The notes under the pieces: generated by a model
Databases searched by the model: none
What the model was told of the DNA's origin: nothing
What the model saw: only the letters and a program-made list of their open reading frames with translations
Assembly: GCA_937870825.1 (NCBI GenBank)
Contig: CALMZO010000151.1
Location: 1 to 64,000 of the forward strand
Source of the DNA: an uncultured Chloroflexota bacterium
Lineage (GTDB): Bacteria; Chloroflexota; Anaerolineae; UBA4142; SHND01
DNA: 64,000 nucleotides
Direction: 5' to 3'
Shown: positions 18,761-27,680 of the stretch, one piece after another
Layout of the letters: each line of letters starts with the position of its first letter
Position numbering within the stretch: the first letter of the stretch is position 1
Translations under genes and position numbers: made by a program

Positions 18761-19513
18761 ATGACCTGCATGTTTGAAATAATCGCGGAACTGCATCCGC
18801 AGCACAGCGGCGACAAGGGCATCCTGCGCGAAATGATTCGACAGGCGAAAATGAACGGCGCGCACGTCGCCAAGTTTCAACTCTATGACGCGCCCGCGCT
18901 TCTCGGCTCGGACGCGTGGAATTATTTACAATTGACACAGGACGATGTGGCACAAATCAAACAGTGGTGCGAAGAAGACGAACTCGAATTTATGGCATCG
19001 GTGTTTGATGTGACGCGTTTGCGATGGCTCGAAGAAATCGGCGTGCGGCGTCACAAAATCGCGAGCCGCACCGTCACGGGCGACGTCGCGCTGGTCGAAG
19101 CGATTTTGGCAACCGGCAAGGAGACGATTGTCTCACTCGGCACTTGGACGCGTCCCGAAAAACCGTTTGGTGAATCGGCGCAAATCCAATATCTGTACTG
19201 CAAATCCAAATATCCCGCGTTCCTGTCCGATATGGGCGATTTGCCAAACGATTTTCCGTCGAACGGACTTGCGGGCTACAGTGACCACACGCTCGGACTT
19301 GACGTGTGTTTGTTGACGATTGCGCGCGGCGCACGCATCATCGAAAAACATTTCACGCTCGACAAGACGCGCGGCAAGCAAACCGAAAAAGCGCATATTT
19401 GCAGCATGACGCCCGACGAACTGTTGCAGCTCTCGCAAATTGGCGGCGCGTTGTATCGCGCGCAGCGGACGATTCGAGCTACGAGCCACGCCTCGCAAGG
19501 AGAACGGGCATGA
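18761..19513 (+). CDS. neuB-like: NeuB family (N-acetylneuraminate/nonulosonate synthase-like) without SAF domain
   Basis: FEIIAELHPQHSGDKGILREMIRQAKMNGAHVAKFQLYDA...GYSDHTLGLDVCLLTIARGARIIEKHFTLDK...SMTPDELLQLSQ; ends at about 250 aa with no C-terminal SAF domain. Confidence 0.9.
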   Translation: MTCMFEIIAELHPQHSGDKGILREMIRQAKMNGAHVAKFQLYDAPALLGSDAWNYLQLTQDDVAQIKQWCEEDELEFMASVFDVTRLRWLEEIGVRRHKIASRTVTGDVALVEAILATGKETIVSLGTWTRPEKPFGESAQIQYLYCKSKYPAFLSDMGDLPNDFPSNGLAGYSDHTLGLDVCLLTIARGARIIEKHFTLDKTRGKQTEKAHICSMTPDELLQLSQIGGALYRAQRTIRATSHASQGERA

Positions 19514-20778
19514 GTGCCACACTGCGCGGGTGGTGGCGCTCATGGTACGGCAAGGAACAATTCGCGTTTCCCCTGCCCGACGGCTGGGAACTTGTTGAAG
19601 CGCGCATGCGCGGCGCGCCGACATTGAGCGATGAGGAAATCCGCGCGCGTCTGTTGCAGCCGATTGCTTCGCCGCCCTTGCGTGAACTCGCGCGCGGGCG
19701 GCGCGATGCCGTGATTGCGATTGACGACTTGAACCGTCCAACAGAAGCGTTTCGCATTTTGCCGTTCGTGCTGCAAGAATTGAATGCGGGTGGGATTGCA
19801 GACGAACAAATTCAAATCATTGTTTCGCTCGGCACGCATCGTCCGTTGACGCGAATTGATTTGGAGAAAAAAGTCGGCGCGGATATTTTGAACCGCGTGC
19901 GCGTGTACAATCACAATCCGTACTTGAATTTGGTGGATGTTGGCACGACGAGTTTCGGGACGCGCGTTTTGATTAACGGACAATTTGCCGCGTCCGATTT
20001 GAAAATAAGTTTGGGCATGTTTGCGCCGCACTCGTACGCGGGATTCAGCGGCGGTGGCAAAATTATTTTGCCGGGACTGTCGAGTTGGGAAACCGTGTTG
20101 GGCAACCACAAACCTGCGAGCAAAATTTTGTCGGGCCAAGTGGGCCAAGTCGAGGGCAATACGCGTCGGTCGGAAATTGACGAAGCAGCCAAGCTGGCGG
20201 GTCTCGAATTTTCCATCAACGTGGTTTCGAACGAAGCGGGCGAGACGGCGGGACTGTTTGGCGGTGACGTAACCGAAGCATTCCGCGTCGGCGCAAAATT
20301 CGCGGGCGAGGTGTATGCCACCACAATTCCAACGGACGCCGACGTTGGCATCTTTAATGCGTTCCCCAAAGATACCGAATTGCTGCAAGCGTTAAATTCG
20401 TTGTCCGCGTGGAATCCGGGCGCAGGGGAACGCGATGTGGTGCGCGCGGGCGGAACGATTGTGGTCATGACATACGCGGCGGAAGGGCACGGCTGGCTCG
20501 GTCTCATCAATCCCGGCGCGCCACTGCACCACCGCCGCGACAAAAATCCCGTCTACAAGAAAATGTTGGAAAATCGCGAACTCTATTTTCTCTCGCCAAA
20601 TTTGAGCGACGCGATGCTCCAAGACCACTATCCACCGCAAGTGCGCGTGTACCCGCATTGGAACGCGTTGTGCGACAAATTGCTCACGCGACATCCCCAC
20701 GGCGCGCGCGTCGCATTTTTCCCGTGCGGTCCGTTGCAAATCGGATACAATGATTTAAAGTTAGCGCAAAGGGAATAA
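19510..20778 (+). CDS. larA-like: LarA-family nickel-pincer racemase/epimerase homolog (DUF2088)
   Basis: IAIDDLNRPTEAFRI, IVSLGTHRPLTR, FAPHSYAGFSGGGKIILPGLSSWETVLGNH: LarA motifs; ATGA overlap with the NeuB-like gene. Confidence 0.88.
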   Translation: MSATLRGWWRSWYGKEQFAFPLPDGWELVEARMRGAPTLSDEEIRARLLQPIASPPLRELARGRRDAVIAIDDLNRPTEAFRILPFVLQELNAGGIADEQIQIIVSLGTHRPLTRIDLEKKVGADILNRVRVYNHNPYLNLVDVGTTSFGTRVLINGQFAASDLKISLGMFAPHSYAGFSGGGKIILPGLSSWETVLGNHKPASKILSGQVGQVEGNTRRSEIDEAAKLAGLEFSINVVSNEAGETAGLFGGDVTEAFRVGAKFAGEVYATTIPTDADVGIFNAFPKDTELLQALNSLSAWNPGAGERDVVRAGGTIVVMTYAAEGHGWLGLINPGAPLHHRRDKNPVYKKMLENRELYFLSPNLSDAMLQDHYPPQVRVYPHWNALCDKLLTRHPHGARVAFFPCGPLQIGYNDLKLAQRE

Positions 20779-20827
20779 CGTCTATAGTCGTTCGCAAAAC
20801 GAGTAAAGGCGTTTCTACAATCCTGTT

Positions 20828-21055
20828 ATGAACATTCTTCGCACCATCTGGAAATACTGGCGACGCGTCGGTCAATTTATCGGCGATTGGGTCGGACGCA
20901 TTGTCCTCACCATTTTTTATTTCACAATTTTTGTGCCGTTCGCGCTCATCGTCCGTTTTTTCCAAGACCCGCTCGCCGTGAAACATGCGCCGCAGGAATG
21001 GGTAACGCGCGCCACGCGTGATTTGACTTTGCAAGACGCAGGGAGACAAACGTAA
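20828..21055 (+). CDS. Small single-pass membrane protein upstream of carbamoyltransferase
   Basis: 75 aa; IGDWVGRIVLTIFYFTIFVPFALIVRFF hydrophobic span; stop overlaps next start by 1 nt. Confidence 0.7.
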   Translation: MNILRTIWKYWRRVGQFIGDWVGRIVLTIFYFTIFVPFALIVRFFQDPLAVKHAPQEWVTRATRDLTLQDAGRQT

Positions 21056-22854
21056 TGTATATTCTGGGAATTTCCTGTTACTATCACGACGCGGCCGCCG
21101 CGCTGCTGCAAGACGGCATGTTGGTCGCGGCGGCGGAAGAAGAACGCTTTTCACGCAAGAAACACGATTTTGGTTTTCCCAAACACGCGATTGACTTTTG
21201 TCTCAAGCAGGCGGGCATCACCGCGCAAGATTTGGATTACGTGGTCTTTTACGAAAAACCGTTGTTGAAGTTTGAACGCATTTTGCAGACCACACTGCAA
21301 ATGTTTCCGAAATCGTACGGTGTGTTTCGCGAAAGCATGGTGAGTTGGTTCACCGACAAACTGTGGATTCGGGGCGAGATTCTCACCAAGCTCGATATCC
21401 CCGATAACAAATTGTTGTTTGTCGAACATCACCTCAGCCACGCGGCAAGCGCGTTTTTTTGTTCGCCCTTTCAAGAGTCGGCAATTCTCACGATTGACGG
21501 CGTGGGCGAATGGACGACGACGACCGTAGGACGTGCAACGGCGGACTGGGACGGCACGGGAAAAAATTCGATTGATTTGTTTCACGAGTTGAAATTCCCG
21601 CACTCGCTCGGACTGTTGTATTCCGCATTCACCGCGTATCTCGGCTTTGAGGTCAACGAAGGCGAATACAAAGTGATGGGCATGGCGCCATATGGTTCGC
21701 CAACGCGTCTCGACGATGTGTACAAATTGATTCAGGTGAACAAGGACGGCAGTTTCCATCTCAACATGGAGTATCTGGCGTACCACTATTCACGCACTCA
21801 ATCGTACAATGAAAAATTTGTCGGTCTGTTTGGGGAACCGCGCAAACGCGAATCCGATTTTTATACGCTCACCACCCATCCGACAAAAAATCATCCGCAG
21901 TGGGACGATGCGGTTGCGAAAAAGAATCAAGAATACGCCGATATTGCCGCGAGCATTCAAACGGTCACCGAAGAAGTGATGTTGCGGATGGCGAATTATG
22001 CGTATGAACGCACGGGACTCAAACAACTTTCCATCGCGGGCGGCGTCGCGCTAAATTCTGTCGCAAACGGGCGCATCTTGCGGGAAACAAAATTTGAAGA
22101 TGTGTTTATTCAACCGGCAGCGGGCGATTCCGGCGGCGCACTGGGCGCGGCGCTGTATGTGTACCATGTCTTGTTGGGCAAGCCGCGTAAATTTGTGATG
22201 GAGCACGCGTATTGGGGACAAAGTTACGGCATAGACGAAACCATCGCGGCGATTCACGAAAAAGGGTACCAGTACGAACATGTGGAGGATACGGAAAAAC
22301 TTGCGACGCGGATGGTGGAGGATATTCTCGCGGGCAAAGTGATTAGTTTGTTTCAAGGCGGCTTTGAATGGGGACCGCGCGCGTTGGGCAACCGTTCCAT
22401 TCTCGCCGACCCGCGCAAGGCGGAAATGAAAGAAATCGTGAACGCGCGCATCAAGTTCCGCGAGCCGTTTCGTCCCTTTGCGCCCGTGATTCTTGAAGAG
22501 TGCGCGCCGGATTATTATGCGGACATGCGAAATCCCGAAAAGCATTATCCGCTGCGATACATGTTAATGGTGTATGCCACGCGCGACGGGCAAGGCGAAA
22601 AAATTCAAGCGGTCACGCATCAAGGCGGTACGGGACGCTTGCAAACCGTGCGGCGCGAATGGAATCCGCTGTATCACCGCGCGATTGAATTGTTCGGGCA
22701 AGCGACGGGTGTTCCCGTTTTGCTCAACACGAGTTTCAATTTGCGCGGGGAACCGATTGTCACAACGCCCGCGAACGCGCTCAACACCTTCACGAAAAGC
22801 GATATTGACACTCTCTACATGAATGGTCTGGTGGTACGAAAGGAGCCCAAATGA
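21055..22854 (+). CDS. Carbamoyltransferase (NodU/CmcH family)
   Basis: MYILGISCYYHDAAAALLQDGMLVAAAEEERFSRKKHDFGFPKHAIDFCL...GGVALNSVANGRILRET...FNLRGEPIVTTPANAL. Confidence 0.95.
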   Translation: MYILGISCYYHDAAAALLQDGMLVAAAEEERFSRKKHDFGFPKHAIDFCLKQAGITAQDLDYVVFYEKPLLKFERILQTTLQMFPKSYGVFRESMVSWFTDKLWIRGEILTKLDIPDNKLLFVEHHLSHAASAFFCSPFQESAILTIDGVGEWTTTTVGRATADWDGTGKNSIDLFHELKFPHSLGLLYSAFTAYLGFEVNEGEYKVMGMAPYGSPTRLDDVYKLIQVNKDGSFHLNMEYLAYHYSRTQSYNEKFVGLFGEPRKRESDFYTLTTHPTKNHPQWDDAVAKKNQEYADIAASIQTVTEEVMLRMANYAYERTGLKQLSIAGGVALNSVANGRILRETKFEDVFIQPAAGDSGGALGAALYVYHVLLGKPRKFVMEHAYWGQSYGIDETIAAIHEKGYQYEHVEDTEKLATRMVEDILAGKVISLFQGGFEWGPRALGNRSILADPRKAEMKEIVNARIKFREPFRPFAPVILEECAPDYYADMRNPEKHYPLRYMLMVYATRDGQGEKIQAVTHQGGTGRLQTVRREWNPLYHRAIELFGQATGVPVLLNTSFNLRGEPIVTTPANALNTFTKSDIDTLYMNGLVVRKEPK

Positions 22855-23033
22855 AAGCATTCTTGCGCAGTATGTCCGCCAATTTTGGCGTCGTGGGCGA
22901 ACTGCTTGGATTCCTGTGGGCGCGCAAAATGTGGTGGCTGATTCCAATGGTCCTCCTGCTCATGATGTTCGCGCTCTTTACGATTTTCACCACTGCATCG
23001 GGCATCGCGCCATTCATCTACACGTTGTTCTAA
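22851..23033 (+). CDS. DUF5989-like mini membrane protein
   Basis: 60 aa MKAFLRSMSANFGVVGELLGFLWARKMWWLIPMVLLLMMFALFTIFTTASGIAPFIYTLF; ATGA-coupled to carbamoyltransferase. Confidence 0.8.
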   Translation: MKAFLRSMSANFGVVGELLGFLWARKMWWLIPMVLLLMMFALFTIFTTASGIAPFIYTLF

Positions 23034-23038
23034 AAATT

Positions 23039-23112
23039 CAAGAGTCCCACAGAGCTTTTGCCGCGCAGCGAGTTTCCCACTGCACCCTCGCGCGAAAGCC
23101 CTGTGGGTCTTG
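23039..23112 (+). other. Long imperfect hairpin filling the intergenic gap upstream of the SGNH hydrolase
   Basis: CAAGA(GT)CCCACAG (23039-23052) pairs with CTGTGGGTCTTG (23101-23112); inner GCTTT...AAAGC and C/G-rich pairing; ends 4 nt before ATG 23117. Confidence 0.65.
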
Positions 23113-23116
23113 ACGT

Positions 23117-24208
23117 ATGAAACAGATTCGCCGCGGGCGCGGGCTGCTCGTCGGACTCGCGCTCACTTTATTTTCCATTTGCGGAACCTTGCTCATCATC
23201 GAAGCGGGATTTCGCATCTACCAACGTTTCGCGTTCGGTACGCCGCTGCGCGCGTCTTTGTCTCAAGAGTCGCTCGGAAAACTTTCGCCCTTCATCCTCG
23301 ATGCCGAATTAGGTTGGAAGTCTACACCGAATTACAAATGGAAGGGCATGTATCCGAATCTTGACGGAACGAAATATCCCGCGGAATTGCATTTTGACGC
23401 ACGCGGTTTTCGCGCGTTTGGCGATGTAAATTCCACGCATCCCAAAATTTTCGTTCTGGGCGATTCGGTAACGCAAGCAGTCCAAGTTGCGGACAACAAA
23501 ACGTATCATGCCGTCATGGCAAACGAATTGAACGCGGAGAATTTTGCGTACGGCGTCGCGGGCTATGGTTCACTGCAAGAGTACATGATTCTCGACCGCT
23601 TTTATGACGAAATCAAACCGGATTTGATTGTGTGGCAATTCTGCTCAAATGATTTGGTGAACAACGACCCCATCAACGAGACCAACAGCACGAAAAGCAA
23701 CAACGGTATGACGCGTCCTTATCTGGTCAATGGCCAAGTCCAGTACATTTTGCCAAAACGCATGGCGTTCATGCGTGAAGGTGCGCTCAAATATTCGCGG
23801 GCATTGTATTGGGTGTTGAGTCGAATTGACCAAGCTCAAGCGAATAGCGATGCGCCGGACGTACAAGCGCGCATGATTGCGAATGGGGCGAGTGACCCCG
23901 ATTTGCAACGCGTGACGCGCGTAACCAATGAAATTATGCAAAAAGTTCGCGCACGCATTGGAAACACGCCCGTGGTCACATTCACTTGTGCGCATCATGA
24001 ATTGTTTGACGAGACCTTTCGTGTGGTCTCGGAAGAGAATGGAATGGACTTTGTCGCTGAAGCAGCGATCGCCCTCGAACGCGCGGAACAACAAGGCACA
24101 ATGGTGCGCGTCATTGACGGCGGACACTATAACGAAGCAGGCAACCGGATTCTGGGAGAAACACTCGCCAAATTCATTCTTGAGAAAAATCTTTTGGTGA
24201 AGCCATGA
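23117..24208 (+). CDS. SGNH/GDSL hydrolase family protein
   Basis: Signal/TM N-terminus; IFVLGDSVTQAVQV (GDS block I), DGGHYNEAGNRILGE (block V). Confidence 0.85.
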   Translation: MKQIRRGRGLLVGLALTLFSICGTLLIIEAGFRIYQRFAFGTPLRASLSQESLGKLSPFILDAELGWKSTPNYKWKGMYPNLDGTKYPAELHFDARGFRAFGDVNSTHPKIFVLGDSVTQAVQVADNKTYHAVMANELNAENFAYGVAGYGSLQEYMILDRFYDEIKPDLIVWQFCSNDLVNNDPINETNSTKSNNGMTRPYLVNGQVQYILPKRMAFMREGALKYSRALYWVLSRIDQAQANSDAPDVQARMIANGASDPDLQRVTRVTNEIMQKVRARIGNTPVVTFTCAHHELFDETFRVVSEENGMDFVAEAAIALERAEQQGTMVRVIDGGHYNEAGNRILGETLAKFILEKNLLVKP

Positions 24209-25968
24209 CGCGAGCGAACGGCAATCATCGCACGCGCCGCTCAAACGCGCTGTCCAAACCCTTACGGCAAATCTGGCGCAAGCTGCGTCCTTCGCTTCCG
24301 CCGTCCCCAACCGACGCCCCCTTTCCGGAATCGGAACTCGGACCCCTCGTGCGCCAAGATTGGGACAAGTGGAACGCCGCGCGTACACGCGCGAAAAAAG
24401 GACCGCGCGTTTTGATTGCGACCGGCATCGGTGGTCATCCCCCGTCAACCGTGATGGAAGCATTTCTCGCGGCAGCGTTGACGCTGCGCGGCGCGAACGT
24501 GGAATTTTTCTTGTGTGACAAACAACTGCCCGCGTGTTTGATGTGCAATTTCATGAGTTTTGAAAGCCCCGAGCAACTGGCAATACAGGGACCTCAAGCA
24601 AAGATTTGCAACTGGTGTTACCCGCGCGGACGCGCGATGTATGCGCCTTTCGATTTGCCGATTCGTACATTTGGCGAATTTTTGACCGATGCAATGCGCG
24701 CACGCGCGCAAGACATTGCGGCACAGGTACCCTTGGCGGAAATTCAAAAGTACAAGTTCGAGGGTTTAGAAATCGGCGCGCACGCGTTCGCAAGCGCGGT
24801 GCGTTTTTTTGTCAAAAGTGATTTTTGGGCTGAACTCACTGCCGAACCGATTTTGCGTCGGTATTTGGAAGCCGCGCTGTTGTCCGCGTTCGCGACGCGC
24901 GCGCTGCTGCGCGCGACGAAATACGAGGTCGCCGTTTTTCATCACGGCATCTATGTCTCGCAAGGCATCTTTGGCGAAGTGGCGCGGCAGGAACAGGTAC
25001 GCGTGGTGAACTGGGGTCCCGCGTATCGCAAGCACAGTTTTCTGTTCAGTCACCATCGTTCGCACCATTTTACACTGCTCCAAGAACCGTCGAGCGTATG
25101 GGAAAATCTGAAATGGACGCCTGAAATGGATAAGGACTTGATGGAGTATGTTTCGAGTCGCTGGACGGGGCAGAACGATTGGTTGGGCGTCTCCCCGATT
25201 CATCAGCCCACGGATACCGCGCTGGGACAAGAAATCGGCATTGATTTTTCCAAGCCGACAATCGGGCTTTTGACCAATGTCTTGTGGGACGCGCAACTTT
25301 TTTATGAAGGCAACGCGTATCGTGATATGCGCGATTGGGTTTTTGATACGATTGAATTTTTTTCGAAACGTCCCGATTTGCAATTGTTGATACGCGTGCA
25401 TCCCGCCGAAGTGCGCGGCACGCTTGTTTCACGCGAACAAATCATTCCGGCAATTTACACACGCTTTCCGCAATTGCCAAAGAATATCGTTATTGTCCCG
25501 CCCGAAAGCAGTGTGGACACGTACCGCGCAATGATGCAGTGCGACAGTGTGATTATTTACGGCACGAAAACGGGCATGGAACTCGCGACGCTCGGCATTC
25601 CCATTCTCGTTGCGGGGGAAGCATGGGTGCGGGACAAAGGGATTACGCTTGACGCGCACACGCGCGACGAATATCTGGAATTGTTGGAACGCCTGCCGTT
25701 GCGCGAGCGCCTGGGCGAAAAAACCGTCGAACGCGCGCGGAAATATGCATATCATTTCTTTTTCCGCAAAATGATTCCCGTGTATCGCGTCCAGCCCGCG
25801 CCGGGGGAATGGAAATCGTACCGGTTCGACCTGGACCGCCTTGAGGATTTGCGCGCGGCGGATGAAATTGGGCTGGATGTGATTTGTGATGGCATTTTGA
25901 ATGGGCGCGAGTTTATCTATCCCGCCGAAAATTTGCGCGCACGCGCGCCTGTCGGGATTGGGATATAG
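24205..25968 (+). CDS. Capsule-polysaccharide/glycosyltransferase-like protein with Cys4 motif
   Basis: PRVLIATGIGGHPPSTVMEAFLAAALTLRGANVEFFLCDKQLPACLMCN...ICNWCYPRG; C-terminal GT-B-like VYRAMMQCDSVIIYGTKTGMELATLGIPILVAGEAW. Confidence 0.7.
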   Translation: MTRANGNHRTRRSNALSKPLRQIWRKLRPSLPPSPTDAPFPESELGPLVRQDWDKWNAARTRAKKGPRVLIATGIGGHPPSTVMEAFLAAALTLRGANVEFFLCDKQLPACLMCNFMSFESPEQLAIQGPQAKICNWCYPRGRAMYAPFDLPIRTFGEFLTDAMRARAQDIAAQVPLAEIQKYKFEGLEIGAHAFASAVRFFVKSDFWAELTAEPILRRYLEAALLSAFATRALLRATKYEVAVFHHGIYVSQGIFGEVARQEQVRVVNWGPAYRKHSFLFSHHRSHHFTLLQEPSSVWENLKWTPEMDKDLMEYVSSRWTGQNDWLGVSPIHQPTDTALGQEIGIDFSKPTIGLLTNVLWDAQLFYEGNAYRDMRDWVFDTIEFFSKRPDLQLLIRVHPAEVRGTLVSREQIIPAIYTRFPQLPKNIVIVPPESSVDTYRAMMQCDSVIIYGTKTGMELATLGIPILVAGEAWVRDKGITLDAHTRDEYLELLERLPLRERLGEKTVERARKYAYHFFFRKMIPVYRVQPAPGEWKSYRFDLDRLEDLRAADEIGLDVICDGILNGREFIYPAENLRARAPVGIGI

Positions 25969-25971
25969 GCG

Positions 25972-27012
25972 ATGGGAAAAAGCAAAATCGCGCGGGTGCG
26001 CGCCCGCGCTGCGCAAAACGGCTTGCCCGGTTTGGGATGGTGGGCAATGCGTTGGTTGTATTGGCGGAGCGGGCTGTACCGCACGAAATGGCATTTGCGT
26101 CCGCCCCTGCGCGACTCGTTGTATCTTAATCCTTTGGAAGAAACGGCAAAGGGGCGCGAGCGTTCGCTGCGCATTTTGCAAGAACAACGCGAGCGGTACA
26201 AAGTGATTCGGGTCAACACGCTCCGGTTCAAAGTCGATTTGAAAGATTATGCCTTTGGACGCAAGCTGTTCCTGAATCGCATCTGGGAAGACTATGAAAG
26301 CGGATTGTTTTTTCAGTTGTTACAGCCCGGAATGAACGTTCTCGATATTGGCGCACACATTGGCTACTATGCCTTGTTCGCCGCGCAGCGGGTCGGTTCA
26401 AGCGGGCGCGTGTTTGCTTTTGAACCTGCACCGGATAATTTTGCGCTGCTTGCCGAGAACGTGCGGCTGAATCGTTTGCAAAATATTTTAACGGCGGAAA
26501 ATCTTGCCGTGTCGGACAGAACGCAACAACTTGCATTGCAGCTTTCTGAAGCCAGTTCCGGGGACCACCGTATCTTTGCGACGAGCGCGGAGGATGATGC
26601 CCTGTTCAACAAGAACCGCCCGCGTGCGACCCATCCGGTTCAAGCCATTGCGGTGGACGAGTATCTTGGCTCAAAACGGGTCTCACGCGTGGACGCGGTC
26701 AAGATGGACGTGCAAGGCGCGGAGATGAATGTGCTGCGCGGGATGGAACAAACTCTGCGCGCAAACCCGGACCTCTTTTTGTTTTTTGAATATTGGTATT
26801 TCGGCTTGAAGGCAAATGGTACAGCGCCGCAAGCACCACTTGAATTTTTGCAAAACGATTTCGGCTACCAATTGTTTTTGCTTGACCCCGAAGCCCGCTG
26901 CGTCAAGCCCATCGAGAGGAATGCATTTGTAGAATGGGCTGCCGCGCAAGACCCCCGTTTGCAGATGGACCTGATTGCCACGCGTGCCGCGCTGCCGAAG
27001 GAGTGGCTGTGA
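25972..27012 (+). CDS. FkbM family methyltransferase
   Basis: PGMNVLDIGAHIGYYALFAAQRVGSSGRVFAFEPAPDNFALLAENVRLN...VDAVKMDVQGAEMNVLRGM. Confidence 0.92.
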   Translation: MGKSKIARVRARAAQNGLPGLGWWAMRWLYWRSGLYRTKWHLRPPLRDSLYLNPLEETAKGRERSLRILQEQRERYKVIRVNTLRFKVDLKDYAFGRKLFLNRIWEDYESGLFFQLLQPGMNVLDIGAHIGYYALFAAQRVGSSGRVFAFEPAPDNFALLAENVRLNRLQNILTAENLAVSDRTQQLALQLSEASSGDHRIFATSAEDDALFNKNRPRATHPVQAIAVDEYLGSKRVSRVDAVKMDVQGAEMNVLRGMEQTLRANPDLFLFFEYWYFGLKANGTAPQAPLEFLQNDFGYQLFLLDPEARCVKPIERNAFVEWAAAQDPRLQMDLIATRAALPKEWL

Positions 27013-27680
27013 ACCTCATCCTGCGCGCGCGTCGCCGCCTCGCCCGTTTGCTGATGCCGCCGGGTCTGCCCGCCGCTTCGCCCCCGCCAGTGTCATTTCA
27101 GGAACGATTTGCCCAAAACATCTCCGCCGGCGAACGGACCATTTTTTTGCCGAACTGCGCGTATGAGGAATATCCCGAGCGCGGCGCGCGCGTGCGCGTC
27201 AGAATTGGCAGTGATTGTATGATTGGCGCGCGTTTTATTTTTGAATCCGAACAGGGGACAATCGAGATTGGAGACCGCACATTTATCAACGGCGGCACCT
27301 CCCTCGTGGCGCGTACCAACATTCGGCTTGGCAGCGACGTCATGATTTCATGGCAGGTGGAGATTCGAGACCACGATGCCCACTCGTTGGATTGGCGGGC
27401 GCGCCGTGAGGACATTCTGCGCCAGAACGAAAATTATCGCAGCGGAATTGATTTTCGGTCGAATCACAACTGGACGGGCGTTGGGGTTATGCCCATTGTC
27501 ATCGGGGACAAAGTGTGGGTCGGCTTTGGCAGTGTCATTCTCAAAGGCGTCACAATCGGAGAGGGCGCGATTGTGGGCGCGCACGCGGTCGTGACCCAGA
27601 ATGTCGAACCGTGGACGATTGTCGCGGGAAACCCGGCGCGTGTGGTGAAACAAGTGCCAACGGAATTTATTTCGTCATAG
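27009..27680 (+). CDS. Left-handed beta-helix (hexapeptide) acyltransferase
   Basis: IGDRTFINGGTSLVARTNIRLGSDVMISWQVEIRDHD...VMPIVIGDKVWVGFGSVILKGVTIGEGAIVGAHAVVTQNVEPWTIVAGNPARVVK; GTG start 27009. Confidence 0.92.
   Translation: MNLILRARRRLARLLMPPGLPAASPPPVSFQERFAQNISAGERTIFLPNCAYEEYPERGARVRVRIGSDCMIGARFIFESEQGTIEIGDRTFINGGTSLVARTNIRLGSDVMISWQVEIRDHDAHSLDWRARREDILRQNENYRSGIDFRSNHNWTGVGVMPIVIGDKVWVGFGSVILKGVTIGEGAIVGAHAVVTQNVEPWTIVAGNPARVVKQVPTEFISS

Noticed and set aside
20828-21055. Calling the 75-aa protein a toxin/holin
   Set aside because: Only a single TM span and basic N-terminus support it; conserved position beside the carbamoyltransferase makes an accessory role more likely.
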